DNA of 64,000 nt from Polaribacter sargassicola (GCF_021991835.1 NZ_JAHDAU010000010.1:1-64000); one strand, 5' to 3'; counted from the stretch's first letter, positions 29,166 to 37,801 are shown. Made by a program: numbers and translations. The notes: a model not told the origin generated them from the letters alone.

Positions 29166-29193
29166 AGAGGAGTCTGTGCCAGCAGACTCTTCT
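29166..29193. promoter_or_regulatory. hairpin in the FecR-susC gap
   Basis: An inverted repeat with core GAGTCTG / CAGACTC, extendable to 11 pairs, and a 6-base loop. The T run is on the plus-strand side, where no gene needs it; on the minus strand (direction of fecR and susC) an A tract precedes the hairpin and no T tract follows. It is therefore probably a 5' leader hairpin of susC, not a simple terminator. Confidence 0.5.
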
Positions 29194-29207
29194 TTTTTTT
29201 ATTCTCT

Positions 29208-30122
29208 TTATTTAACTTCTATCATATTATTTTCTTTAAGGGTTAGTTGTAAATCTGTTATGTAATTAATCTTATTTATTATACTCTTAATACTTTCATC
29301 TTTTTTTATACTAATAGACATTTTAATTTCTTTTAAACTCGGTTTAGTAAACACCACTTCTGTTTTATAATTATATTCTAAAAAATCTGCTATATCAATC
29401 ATTGATACATTTTCTAAATTGTTTATTTTTTTAAACCAAGCTGTAAAAAACAAATGAGATTTATTAGTAGTAGAAAAAACTTTAGAAGCTATTTTATAAC
29501 TTGCTTGCTGGTTAGGTGTTAATAAAACAACTTTATTAGCATCAGAAACTTCTACTAAACCAGTAGCTACTGTAACACTAACAAGAGAATCGTTATTTAA
29601 AACATTAAAACTAGTACCTAAAACCTTGGTTTTTAAGCTTTTAGATTTAACTACAAACGGTTTTTTTTCGTTTCTTTTTATTTTGAAAAAAGCTTCACCT
29701 TTAAGGTCTAAATACCTCGTATTATTAAATGTATTGATATAACTAAAAGAGCTGTTTTTATTTAAAATCACCTCACTTCCATCTTCTAAAAAAACTGTTT
29801 TTATTTGATCTGATGTATTTGCAAAAGTTAATATCTCTGAATTGTTATTTTGGTTGAAGAAAAAAACACTACTAAGACCTAGAAGTAAAGTTACAGAAGC
29901 TGCAATAGCAAATCTTAAATAGTTATTTGGTTTTATTTGTTTTTTAACCCCTTTAAAGATTTCATTTTTAACTTCTTTCTTTTCTTTATCATTAAAAAAA
30001 ACTTCTTTTTGAGTATTGTGTATTGCCTGTTCTTCAAAAGAAGTTAATAATGCTTCTTCTTCTTTAGTTATTGTGCCTTTTAAAAATTTATCTAAAAGAT
30101 TTTTAATTTCTTTTTCTGTCAT
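29208..30122 (-). CDS. FecR-family anti-sigma factor
   Basis: A 304-residue inner-membrane regulator. N-terminal cytoplasmic segment (residues 1-70, TEKEIKNLLDKFLKGTITKEEE) that should bind the ECF sigma factor; one membrane helix at about 75-95 (YLRFAIAASVTLLLGLSS); periplasmic FecR domain (FLEDGSEVILNKNSSFSY, LDLKGEAFFKIKRNEKKPFVV, VLGTSFNVL) and a C-terminal DUF4974-like end. The frame is open to an upstream ATG at 30158, but the 12 extra residues are unlike the family; the ATG at 30122 is preferred. Lies between sigma factor and susC, as is usual for such regulation. Confidence 0.92.
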   Translation of the reverse strand: MTEKEIKNLLDKFLKGTITKEEEALLTSFEEQAIHNTQKEVFFNDKEKKEVKNEIFKGVKKQIKPNNYLRFAIAASVTLLLGLSSVFFFNQNNNSEILTFANTSDQIKTVFLEDGSEVILNKNSSFSYINTFNNTRYLDLKGEAFFKIKRNEKKPFVVKSKSLKTKVLGTSFNVLNNDSLVSVTVATGLVEVSDANKVVLLTPNQQASYKIASKVFSTTNKSHLFFTAWFKKINNLENVSMIDIADFLEYNYKTEVVFTKPSLKEIKMSISIKKDESIKSIINKINYITDLQLTLKENNMIEVK

Positions 30123-30212
30123 TGTAGAGTATCTATTATTAAATACCCAAAAATGCAATGCACACGTAAAAAAAATATTTTTTTTTACAATTAATGTAAA
30201 ATAACAGATAAA

Positions 30213-30764
30213 TTAATAGTTGATTTCGCTTTTTATACTTCTAATTGCAAGGGAAATTTGAGTTTCTACTGTTCTTTTAGAAATCCCTAATTTTTGAGAA
30301 ATTTCTAGATTATTAAGTAATTTAAACCTACTTAAAGTAAAAACTTGTTGACGTTTTTTTGGTAAGTTATTAATAGCTTTTTCAATTAAAGTTTCAGTTT
30401 CTTTTAATTGCAATTCTTCTAAAACTCCATTTGCATGAGGCGTTTTTACTGTATCTATTAAATCAATATTTATTTTTTGAAACTTATTATCTCTAAGTTC
30501 TTTGTAAACTCTAAAACGAGTTGCTTTAATAAGGTAAGCCTCGATATTACTATTTTCTATTTCTAATCTTCTAACCCAAAAATCTACAAAAACTTCTTGC
30601 ACCAGGTCTTTAGATAAGTCTCTATTCTTTAATAAAGAAAAAGCCAAAGTATACATACGCTCCCACAATCTATCATAAAGCACCGTAAAAGCAGACTCAT
30701 CAGAATCTTTTATCTTGCACATTAATTCTTTGTAAAAATTAAGAGTATTAGATTGTAATTGCAT
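30213..30764 (-). CDS. ECF-type RNA polymerase sigma factor
   Basis: A 183-residue extracytoplasmic-function sigma factor. Region 2 (DESAFTVLYDRLWERMYTLA, SKDLVQEVFVDFWVRR) and region 4 (LPKKRQQVFTLSRF, NLEISQKLGISKRTVETQIS) are clear. The open frame extends 22 codons to an ATG at 30830, but this extra part (MFLTNSLLFGNLVSCY...) is not sigma-like, so the ATG at 30764 is chosen; an even shorter start near MCKIKDSDES is possible. It activates the downstream fecR-susC-susD-phosphatase genes when FecR releases it (inference from the standard system). Confidence 0.9.
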   Translation of the reverse strand: MQLQSNTLNFYKELMCKIKDSDESAFTVLYDRLWERMYTLAFSLLKNRDLSKDLVQEVFVDFWVRRLEIENSNIEAYLIKATRFRVYKELRDNKFQKINIDLIDTVKTPHANGVLEELQLKETETLIEKAINNLPKKRQQVFTLSRFKLLNNLEISQKLGISKRTVETQISLAIRSIKSEINY

Positions 30765-30828
30765 GTAACAAAGCAAATCAAAATAACAAGAAACTAGATT
30801 ACCAAAAAGTAAAGAATTTGTTAAGAAC

Positions 30829-30858
30829 ATTTTTAGTTTTCTCTTATAAACTAAAAAT
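30829..30858. repeat. 11 bp inverted repeat upstream of the ECF sigma gene
   Basis: ATTTTTAGTTT and AAACTAAAAAT are perfect inverted copies separated by 8 bases, about 65 bases before the chosen sigma start. It could be an operator or a leader hairpin; no T run in the gene direction supports a terminator. Confidence 0.5.
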
Positions 30859-30897
30859 CTTTAATTTTGAAGAAACCCCAAATCTACCGCATAAAAA

Positions 30898-30923
30898 AAG
30901 AGTAACCATTTCTGATTACTCTT
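30898..30923 (-). terminator. intrinsic terminator of the tRNA-fMet gene
   Basis: The stem AAGAGTAA / TTACTCTT with a 10-base loop lies 7 bases beyond the tRNA 3' end. In minus-strand RNA it is followed by a run of seven U residues. Confidence 0.85.
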
Positions 30924-30929
30924 ACTTAG

Positions 30930-31002
<73 letters not shown>

Positions 31003-31010
31003 ATATAATA

Positions 31011-31069
31011 TCAGAAATAATGACTTAGTTATTAACTTTCGAATCATAAGCTCGACACGTTATTTCCGG
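31011..31069 (-). other. degenerate tRNA-like sequence in the leader of the initiator tRNA
   Basis: Directly upstream of the tRNA, the minus strand holds a stem-loop TCGAG-CTTATGA-TTCGA (31039-31055) with the 5 bp stem and 7-base loop of an anticodon arm. On the plus strand, 15 of 23 bases around it match the anticodon region of the adjacent tRNA-fMet, and most differences are transitions. A longer outer pairing joins 31012-31022 and 31058-31068. It looks like a decayed tandem copy of the tRNA gene that is still within the transcript. Confidence 0.45.
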
Positions 31070-31073
31070 GTTG

Positions 31074-31105
31074 CAAATATACAACTTATTTAAATAACTG
31101 ACCAA
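31074..31105 (-). promoter_or_regulatory. promoter of the tRNA-fMet gene
   Basis: On the minus strand TATATTTG (complement of 31074-31081) matches the -7 consensus exactly and a TTG lies 21 bases upstream (complement of 31103-31105). Transcription would start near 31066, upstream of the tRNA-like sequence, giving a leader of about 65 bases. Confidence 0.6.
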
Positions 31106-31172
31106 ACTTTTTTCTAATTAATTTTTAATTATTTTTTAATACTCTTAATTCTAATCAAATATAAAAACTAAT

Positions 31173-31180
31173 TACCTTTG
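31173..31180 (+). promoter_or_regulatory. -7 box TACCTTTG directly before era
   Basis: TACCTTTG is a full match to TAnnTTTG and ends only 4 bases before the era ATG at 31185. If used, the transcript would begin at or next to the start codon (leaderless mRNA). Confidence 0.5.
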
Positions 31181-31184
31181 CAAT

Positions 31185-32069
31185 ATGACGCATAAAGCTG
31201 GTTTTGTAAACATCATCGGAAATCCTAACGTAGGTAAATCAACATTAATGAATGCTTTGGTAGGCGAAAAACTATCAATAATAACTCCTAAAGCCCAAAC
31301 TACAAGGCATCGTATTTTAGGAATTGTTAATGATGAAGAGCACCAAGTTGTATTTTCTGATACTCCTGGTATCTTAAAACCTGCATACGAGCTACAATCT
31401 TCTATGATGGATTTTGTTAAATCTGCTTTTGAAGATGCAGATATTTTAATCTACATGGTAGAGATTGGTGAAAAAGAATTAAAAAACGAAGATTTCTTTA
31501 AAAGAATCATCCATAGTAAAATTCCTGTTATTTTATTACTGAATAAAATAGACAAATCATCTCAAGAAGAAGTAGAAGAAAAAATTGAATACTGGAAAAA
31601 TAAAGTACCTAATGCAGATGTTTTTATAATTTCTGCCCTAGAAAACTTTAATGTTACAGAGGTTTTTGATAAAATAAAAGAGTTACTACCAGAAAGTCCT
31701 CCTTTTTACCCAAAAGATCAATTAACAGACAAACCAGAACGCTTTTTTGTGAATGAAAAAATTAGAGAAAAAATTCTAATGCATTACAAAAAAGAAATTC
31801 CTTATTCTGTAGAAGTAGAAACAGAAAGTTTTACAGAAGAAGAAAATATTGTAAGAATACGCTCTGTAATTATGGTAGAAAGAGACACCCAAAAAGGTAT
31901 TATTATTGGGCATAAAGGTTCTGCTATAAAAAGAGTTGGCGCAGAAGCCAGAAAAGATTTAGAGCGTTTCTTTATGAAAAAAGTATATATAGAATTATAC
32001 GTAAAGGTGAATAAAAATTGGAGAAGCGATAAAAACCAATTAAAACGTTTTGGTTACAATCAAAATTAA
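31185..32069 (+). CDS. era: GTPase Era, 16S rRNA maturation
   Basis: Essential GTPase that binds the 3' end of 16S rRNA in 30S subunit assembly. G motifs: GNPNVGKST (G1, residues about 12-20), a switch region TTRHRILG, DTPG (G3), NKID (G4) and SAL (G5). The C-terminal KH domain has the motif GIIIGHKGSAIKRVGAEAR. The length of 294 residues is standard. Its stop codon overlaps the stop of the convergent small membrane-protein gene by four bases. Confidence 0.97.
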   Translation: MTHKAGFVNIIGNPNVGKSTLMNALVGEKLSIITPKAQTTRHRILGIVNDEEHQVVFSDTPGILKPAYELQSSMMDFVKSAFEDADILIYMVEIGEKELKNEDFFKRIIHSKIPVILLLNKIDKSSQEEVEEKIEYWKNKVPNADVFIISALENFNVTEVFDKIKELLPESPPFYPKDQLTDKPERFFVNEKIREKILMHYKKEIPYSVEVETESFTEEENIVRIRSVIMVERDTQKGIIIGHKGSAIKRVGAEARKDLERFFMKKVYIELYVKVNKNWRSDKNQLKRFGYNQN

Positions 32070-32590
32070 TAACCAATTACACGTATCATAAATTCGTGCA
32101 ATTCTTTCATTTGATTTTTTCCGGTATCTTTTCCTATTTTTCCTAAAAAATACAGAACAATCCAAATTATAGGCAAAACAATTATCATTGTTAAAGGAAG
32201 AAAAACCGATTCGTTTAAACTTATTTTAGAGTATAACATTACACAAAAACCTAAAAAAGTAACTCCTATTACAAAATGGACAAACATAAAGAGTGTCCAA
32301 ACTTGTGGTTTGGGGCCAAATAAACCTTTTAATATTGATAGCTCTTCTGTACTTTTTACAATTTCTAAATGCAATTGTGGAGACCAAAAATGTTCCTCTT
32401 TTTTGGCTACAGAAATAAAAACATGTTCATCTATAATATTGCCTCTAAAAGGTATTTCTTTCTTTTTTAATTCATCAGAAAAACGATTTAAAATCACTTT
32501 ATAATTCTCTTTTAAAGTAATAGAAAACCTAGGTCTTAAAAAAACTTCACTATTTCTTTTCTCTATAACAAGTTTTAAATTCTCTTTCAT
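32066..32590 (-). CDS. two-helix membrane protein of unknown function
   Basis: I do not recognise a named family. The 174-residue protein has a soluble N-terminal half with beta-rich character (VFLRPRFSITLKENYKVILN, HFWSPQLHLEIVKST) and two membrane helices at about 105-123 and 130-150 (VWTLFMFVHFVIGVTFLGF and LPLTMIIVLPIIWIVLYFLG). The tail is amphipathic (KNQMKELHEFMIRVIGY). It lies between era and der on the opposite strand, with its 3' end overlapping era. No signal peptide. Confidence 0.75.
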   Translation of the reverse strand: MKENLKLVIEKRNSEVFLRPRFSITLKENYKVILNRFSDELKKKEIPFRGNIIDEHVFISVAKKEEHFWSPQLHLEIVKSTEELSILKGLFGPKPQVWTLFMFVHFVIGVTFLGFCVMLYSKISLNESVFLPLTMIIVLPIIWIVLYFLGKIGKDTGKNQMKELHEFMIRVIGY

Positions 32591-32644
32591 TTTCTAATTT
32601 TATTAACTCTTTAAATTTACAATTATTTATCATCTAGTAAATTG

Positions 32645-32652
32645 TATCTTTG
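32645..32652 (+). promoter_or_regulatory. -7 box TATCTTTG before der
   Basis: TATCTTTG fully matches TAnnTTTG and lies 21 bases before the der ATG (32674). It also contains the TTG at 32650 that would otherwise look like an upstream start codon. Confidence 0.55.
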
Positions 32653-32673
32653 CAAAAAATATCAGTAAAAAAA

Positions 32674-33984
32674 ATGAATAGTATTGTTGCCATTGTAGGA
32701 AGACCAAATGTAGGAAAGTCGACACTTTTTAATAGATTGGTTCAAAAGAGAGAAGCAATTGTAGATTCTGTAAGCGGAGTTACAAGAGATAGACATTATG
32801 GAAAATCTGATTGGAATGGAAAAGAATTTTCTGTAATAGATACCGGTGGATATATTACTGGTTCTGATGATATTTTTGAAGGTGAAATTAGAAAACAGGT
32901 AAATCTTGCAATCGAAGAAGCAGATATTATTGTTTTTGTTGTAGATGTAGAGCAAGGTATAACACCGATGGACTCTGAAGTTGCTAAACTTTTACGTAAA
33001 GTAAAAAAACCAATTTTTATGGTTGTTAACAAAGTTGACAACGCCATGAGAGAACCAGATGCTATTGAGTTTTATAATTTAGGTTTAGGAGAATATTATA
33101 CGATTGCCTCTATTAACGGAAGTGGAACTGGTGATTTATTAGATGCTTTAACCGAAAAAATGCCAGAACCAGAAGTGGTAGATTTAGAGGAAGAAGCTTT
33201 ACCAAGGTTTGCAATTGTTGGTAGGCCTAATGCAGGAAAATCTTCTTTTATAAATGCTTTAATTGGTGAAGACAGAAATATTGTAACCAATATTGCAGGT
33301 ACAACAAGAGATTCTATTGATACAAAATACAATCGTTTTGGTTTCGATTTTAACTTAGTAGACACTGCAGGAATCCGTAAAAAATCTAAGGTAAAAGAAG
33401 ATTTAGAGTTCTACTCTGTAATGCGTGCAGTGCGTACTATAGAATATTCTGATGTTATTGTTTTAGTAGTTGATGCTACACGAGGTTTTGAAGGCCAAGA
33501 TCAAAATATATTTTGGTTAGCAGAAAAAAACAGAAAAGGTGTAGTAATCTTAATTAATAAATGGGATTTAATTGAAAAAGAAACTAACACAATGCGAGAT
33601 TTTGAAGCAATGGTTAGAAAACAAATTGAACCTTTTACAGATGTGCCAATTGTATTTATTTCTGCTTTAACAAAACAACGTTTATTTAAAGCCATAGAAA
33701 CGGCTGTAGAAGTTTTTAATAACAGAAAAAACAAAATAGCTACAAGTAAGTTTAATGAAACAATGTTAGAAATTGTTAAAAACAACCCGCCACCTGCAAT
33801 AAAAGGGAAGTTCATTAAAATAAAATACTGTATGCAATTGCCTACACAAACGCCTCAGTTTGTATTTTTTTGTAACTTACCACAGTATGTTAAAGATTCT
33901 TACAGACGTTTTGTAGAAAATAAGTTAAGAGAAATTTATAATTTTTCTGGTGTGCCAATTACTATTTATTTTAGACAGAAATAA
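32674..33984 (+). CDS. der: GTPase Der (EngA), 50S ribosome assembly
   Basis: A double GTPase needed for 50S subunit maturation. Two G domains in tandem: GRPNVGKST at the N-terminus with DTGG, then GRPNAGKSS with DTAG near the middle; NKVD and NKWD are the G4 motifs. A C-terminal KH-like domain ends in [13 protein letters not shown], characteristic of the family. Length 436 residues from the ATG at 32674; an in-frame TTG at 32650 adds eight residues but lies in the promoter. Not in an operon with era because a minus-strand gene intervenes. Confidence 0.97.
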   Translation: MNSIVAIVGRPNVGKSTLFNRLVQKREAIVDSVSGVTRDRHYGKSDWNGKEFSVIDTGGYITGSDDIFEGEIRKQVNLAIEEADIIVFVVDVEQGITPMDSEVAKLLRKVKKPIFMVVNKVDNAMREPDAIEFYNLGLGEYYTIASINGSGTGDLLDALTEKMPEPEVVDLEEEALPRFAIVGRPNAGKSSFINALIGEDRNIVTNIAGTTRDSIDTKYNRFGFDFNLVDTAGIRKKSKVKEDLEFYSVMRAVRTIEYSDVIVLVVDATRGFEGQDQNIFWLAEKNRKGVVILINKWDLIEKETNTMRDFEAMVRKQIEPFTDVPIVFISALTKQRLFKAIETAVEVFNNRKNKIATSKFNETMLEIVKNNPPPAIKGKFIKIKYCMQLPTQTPQFVFFCNLPQYVKDSYRRFVENKLREIYNFSGVPITIYFRQK

Positions 33985-34117
33985 TATTTTATCTATTTAA
34001 AAATATACTTTCTAAAAAATAAATTAAATTACCTTAAAATAAAAGTTTGTAACTTTTGTGACATTAATACGTCTAAATACTTACTAGTATTGTAGAAACT
34101 TTTTTAAGTCTTTTTTT

Positions 34118-36505
34118 ATGAAAATTATAAAATCTAACATAACTGCTGAAACGGAATTACCGTTACAATTAAATATTTCGTTTCAGAAAGTGTTTGTAAT
34201 TTTTGAAAAATATTCGCAGAGCAAATATGCAGATCATCCATATCATGGTTCTGCAAAAGAAATGCTAAACTTATTTGATAAATATCCAGATTTAATTACG
34301 GGGTTCTCTGACTACAGTTTACTAGAAAAATACAAAGAAGAGATAGATTTAATTTTAAACCCTTTATTTCCAGAACCTTTACTTTTAAACGAAATAAAAG
34401 CAGCAAGTATACCTTTTTCTTTTACCTCTTTTAAATTTACAGATAGATTTGTAAATATAGTAGAAAATGCTGGTGAAGATTTTGAATTAAACGTGCGTAA
34501 TTTTGAAGAGAACAGCATGTATATTATGGCATGTACTTTTATTTTAAGTTATGTATATGGATTTACTATTGATGTAAAAAGGCCTTTTTATTTTGATATT
34601 CCAGACAAAAAAACGGGCACAATGAAATATTACAGAGCAGCTTTTAATGCTGATTTCTCTGAAATAATTCCTACAGAAAAAGCACCTTCTTTAAATAGTG
34701 ATGATTTTAAAATACTTTTAAATAACTTTGAAAACATTGATGTTTGGAAAGAAAAATTTCCGCCTGACAGTTATATTTTTAAAGGTTTTGGTCTTGTAAG
34801 TCTTTTTGATGTAACCTCAGAAGAAATGCTTTCTGCAATTAAAGCTAATTTATTATCCGGCGGTAACGATCTTATTTACAAGCTACAAAACAATTTAAGA
34901 GATTTTTACAGTATTAAAGATTTAAAATTAGGGTTCTCTATTTTTGATAATGTAAACTCTAAAGTTTGTGAAGCTGCCATCAAAAAATCTAACAGTATTA
35001 TTTTAAATAAAGATTTAGAAATTAGCTGTAAAGATGGTTATTTCTGTGATTCTATTATGGATAAAGTTTTTAAAAAGCACGAAACCTTTATTATATCAGA
35101 CGTAGAACTTTATGGTGCTCAAACTAATAAAAACCCTTTTTACCAAAACTTATACAACTCTGGTGTTTTAAGTATTATTTTAATACCTATAAAAGCAACT
35201 GAGAACGGAGATCTAGCTTTATTAGAAATAGCTTCTCCAAGAGCTTATGACCTAAATTCTGCAAACATTAACAAATTAAAAGATATTATTCCTGTCTTTG
35301 AAGCCGCTGTTAAAAGAATTTCAGAAGAAAGACAAAATGCATTAGAAGCTACTATTCAAGAAAATTATACTTCTATACACAGTGCTGTAAAATGGCGCTT
35401 TTATGAAGCTGCAGAAAAATATCATTTAGCAGCTCAAACTAATGAAAACGCAAAATTAGATGAGATTATCTTTAATGATGTATATCCTTTATACGGTCAA
35501 AGTGATATTAAAGGTTCATCTGAAGCAAGAAATATTGCTATTCAAGAAGATTTAAGCACTCAATTAAACTTAGCAATTGATGTTTTAAAAGATGCTTGTA
35601 AAAACGAATCTCTACCTATTTATAACGAATTAACATATAGAGTTGCTACCTTTTTAAAAGACATTAAAAAAGGATTAAACGCCGGTGATGAAGTAAATAT
35701 TTTAGAATTTTTAAGCCGAGAAATTTACCCAATTTTTAATCATGTTAAAGAGTTAAATACAGAAACTTCTAAAAAAGTAACTGTTTACATGAACCGTTTA
35801 GACAAAGGTTTAGGCGTTGTTTATGAAAAAAGAAAAGAATACGAAAAAAGCGTTACTCTTTTAAATGAAAAACTTGCTAAGTATATAGATAAAAAACAAA
35901 AAGAAGCGCAAAAAATGTATCCTCATTATTTTGAGAGATATAAAACGGATGGCGTAGAGTTTAACATGTATATTGGTCAATCTATATCAAAACAAAAGAA
36001 TTTTGATGATATTTACCTATATAATTTACGTTTATGGCAATTACAAACCATGTGCGAAATGGAAAACATTGCTTTTAATGAACGTAAAAACATGAAGCAT
36101 GATTTAAGAGTTGCTTCACTTATCTTAGTACACAGTAATCCTATGGCTATAAAGTTTAGAATGGATGAAAAGCAATTTGATGTTGATGGTGCTTACAACA
36201 TTAGGTATGAAATTATTAAAAAAAGAATTGATAAAGCCAATATTAAAGGAAGTAACGAACGCTTAACAACACCAGGTAAAATAGCTATTGTATACTCGCA
36301 AGACAAAGATGCTTTAGAATATATTAAATATATTAACTTCTTACAATCTAGAAATCAACTAGGTAAAATAGAGTTTTTAGAATTAGAAGATTTACAAGGT
36401 GCTGCAGGTTTAAAAGCTTTAAGAGTTGAAGTAATTTATCATAAAAACTTTGATGCCAAAAGCACCATTACTTTAAATGATTTAATAAAAGAAATTGAGG
36501 CTTAA
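34118..36505 (+). CDS. large cytoplasmic protein with a GAF-like domain, function unknown
   Basis: A 795-residue protein without signal peptide or membrane helix. Residues about 255-405 read like a GAF domain (FSIFDNVNSK, HETFIISDVELYGAQ, LYNSGVLSIILIPI, DLALLEIASPRAYDLN). Both sides of it are largely helical; residues about 400-640 are strongly charged and coiled-coil-like. No kinase, GGDEF or cyclase catalytic motif is seen at the C-terminus. Proteins of this sort occur in Flavobacteriia as GAF-domain proteins without known role. GAF domains often bind cyclic nucleotides or other small ligands. It converges on the HD-PycTM gene with only three bases between the stops, so the pair may work together (inference). 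Confidence 0.7.
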   Translation: MKIIKSNITAETELPLQLNISFQKVFVIFEKYSQSKYADHPYHGSAKEMLNLFDKYPDLITGFSDYSLLEKYKEEIDLILNPLFPEPLLLNEIKAASIPFSFTSFKFTDRFVNIVENAGEDFELNVRNFEENSMYIMACTFILSYVYGFTIDVKRPFYFDIPDKKTGTMKYYRAAFNADFSEIIPTEKAPSLNSDDFKILLNNFENIDVWKEKFPPDSYIFKGFGLVSLFDVTSEEMLSAIKANLLSGGNDLIYKLQNNLRDFYSIKDLKLGFSIFDNVNSKVCEAAIKKSNSIILNKDLEISCKDGYFCDSIMDKVFKKHETFIISDVELYGAQTNKNPFYQNLYNSGVLSIILIPIKATENGDLALLEIASPRAYDLNSANINKLKDIIPVFEAAVKRISEERQNALEATIQENYTSIHSAVKWRFYEAAEKYHLAAQTNENAKLDEIIFNDVYPLYGQSDIKGSSEARNIAIQEDLSTQLNLAIDVLKDACKNESLPIYNELTYRVATFLKDIKKGLNAGDEVNILEFLSREIYPIFNHVKELNTETSKKVTVYMNRLDKGLGVVYEKRKEYEKSVTLLNEKLAKYIDKKQKEAQKMYPHYFERYKTDGVEFNMYIGQSISKQKNFDDIYLYNLRLWQLQTMCEMENIAFNERKNMKHDLRVASLILVHSNPMAIKFRMDEKQFDVDGAYNIRYEIIKKRIDKANIKGSNERLTTPGKIAIVYSQDKDALEYIKYINFLQSRNQLGKIEFLELEDLQGAAGLKALRVEVIYHKNFDAKSTITLNDLIKEIEA

Positions 36506-36508
36506 TTT

Positions 36509-37714
36509 TCACAAAACACCTCTTTCTTGCATTTTAAAAGCTAAAGCAAAACCAATAACACTTAAAATAATACCAATCATAAAAACAGTATAAGTAAGTC
36601 TTAAAATTTTATATTTCTTATTTAAAACTAAACCCAAAAAGTATAAATCTTTAGTTAAAGAACCGTATAAATATTCTTTATCTTCCATCATTTCTGTAAT
36701 TCCCCATTCAAAATCGGGTAATTCCATTTGATGAAAATTACCAAAAAACAATAAATTTACCTTTTTATTAGCTACATCTTCTTTAGTAAACTTACCTTCG
36801 GTTACATTTGGTCTTGTTGCTAAAATTGATAAAATAATGGAAGCTACTGTAAAAACAATAAAAACAACTGTAGGGGTAATTAAATAACTATTTGACGGAT
36901 TATCTAATTTTGGAAGCAAATTAGATAATGCTAAAGAAACAATAATTGCATTTACAGAGAGTAAAATATTGGCTTTTGTATCTGCAATATTACTTAACGT
37001 CATATGGTTTTTTAAAGCAACCCTAAACATTGTTTCTATACCTCTTTCTGGTACTTCACTTTTATTTTTCTTTATTTTTAAAGCTTCTTTTTTCTGATTA
37101 AATTTTAATAAATTATCTTTTAACTTACTTTGTTTTTTAAGAAGACTCGTTAAGTTTTTATCCTTTCTTTTACTCCAATTTTTTAAAGCATAATCTGTGT
37201 AATATTTATGTTCTTTAGTTAAAAAATCAATATTTAAAGCAATCCAATCTTCATCAGAATATTTTTTATCACAAACGGCTTCCCATTCTTTTCTTAAAAG
37301 CTCTAATCTATCTTCAAAATCTTTACTACCTAAATGCCCACAATCTGCATCAACAATAATTCTTTCTAAATCATTCTGTGGTTTATGCCCCATTTTTGTT
37401 GCTAAAATTAAATTACATATCAATGTAATTCTATCAGCATCAAAATTTTGTTCTTTTAAATACTTTTCTACAATTTTTACACTTTCATCTTCATGGTTTT
37501 CTGGTCCGCTAATAAAACCCGTATCATGAAACCATGCTGCAATTTGTAAATTTTCTTTAGAAACTTCATCAATACTTAAATTATCTGCAAGCTCTATCAC
37601 CTTTTCTACGACACCTTGCGTATGAGATATATTATGATAAACCAACCCATTATCTAAGGTTTTATTTAACAAATTAAAAACATATTTTTCTATATCAACT
37701 AATAATGTGCTCAT
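36509..37714 (-). CDS. HD-domain hydrolase fused to a Pycsar-type membrane effector domain (PycTM/DUF5706)
   Basis: A 401-residue two-part protein. The N-terminal HD phosphohydrolase domain (residues about 1-175) has metal-site candidates His31, His63-Asp64 (AAWFHDTGF), His74, His110 and Asp122/124, so it should be active on a nucleotide or phosphate ester. A charged linker (185-222) leads to residues 224-395, which match the DUF5706 or Pycsar effector membrane domain: FRVALKNHMTLSNIADTKAN, membrane helices at about 248-268, 281-300 and 372-393. In Pycsar antiphage systems such a domain senses cCMP or cUMP and disrupts the membrane. No pyrimidine cyclase gene is adjacent. Its promoter carries a palindrome. 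Function is inference: a membrane effector whose ligand is degraded by its own HD domain. Confidence 0.82.
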   Translation of the reverse strand: MSTLLVDIEKYVFNLLNKTLDNGLVYHNISHTQGVVEKVIELADNLSIDEVSKENLQIAAWFHDTGFISGPENHEDESVKIVEKYLKEQNFDADRITLICNLILATKMGHKPQNDLERIIVDADCGHLGSKDFEDRLELLRKEWEAVCDKKYSDEDWIALNIDFLTKEHKYYTDYALKNWSKRKDKNLTSLLKKQSKLKDNLLKFNQKKEALKIKKNKSEVPERGIETMFRVALKNHMTLSNIADTKANILLSVNAIIVSLALSNLLPKLDNPSNSYLITPTVVFIVFTVASIILSILATRPNVTEGKFTKEDVANKKVNLLFFGNFHQMELPDFEWGITEMMEDKEYLYGSLTKDLYFLGLVLNKKYKILRLTYTVFMIGIILSVIGFALAFKMQERGVL

Positions 37715-37801
37715 GTAAAATTATTTTATAAATGATTTAAAAGAAACTTTAAAACAAATATTTATTTCATTAATATTCGTCGTAAATTTATGTATTGCTT
37801 T

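Noticed and set aside
30765..30830. N-terminal extension of the ECF sigma factor from ATG 30830
   Set aside because: The extra residues are hydrophobic and unlike sigma region 2; they are probably leader sequence, and normal length is reached from 30764.
32650..32673. TTG start for der giving eight more residues
   Set aside because: The TTG is part of a TATCTTTG promoter box, and the ATG at 32674 begins directly with the conserved N-terminus.
36509..37714. A complete Pycsar phage-defence operon
   Set aside because: No uridylate or cytidylate cyclase gene and no mobile-element or defence-island genes lie nearby; only the effector-like domain is present.
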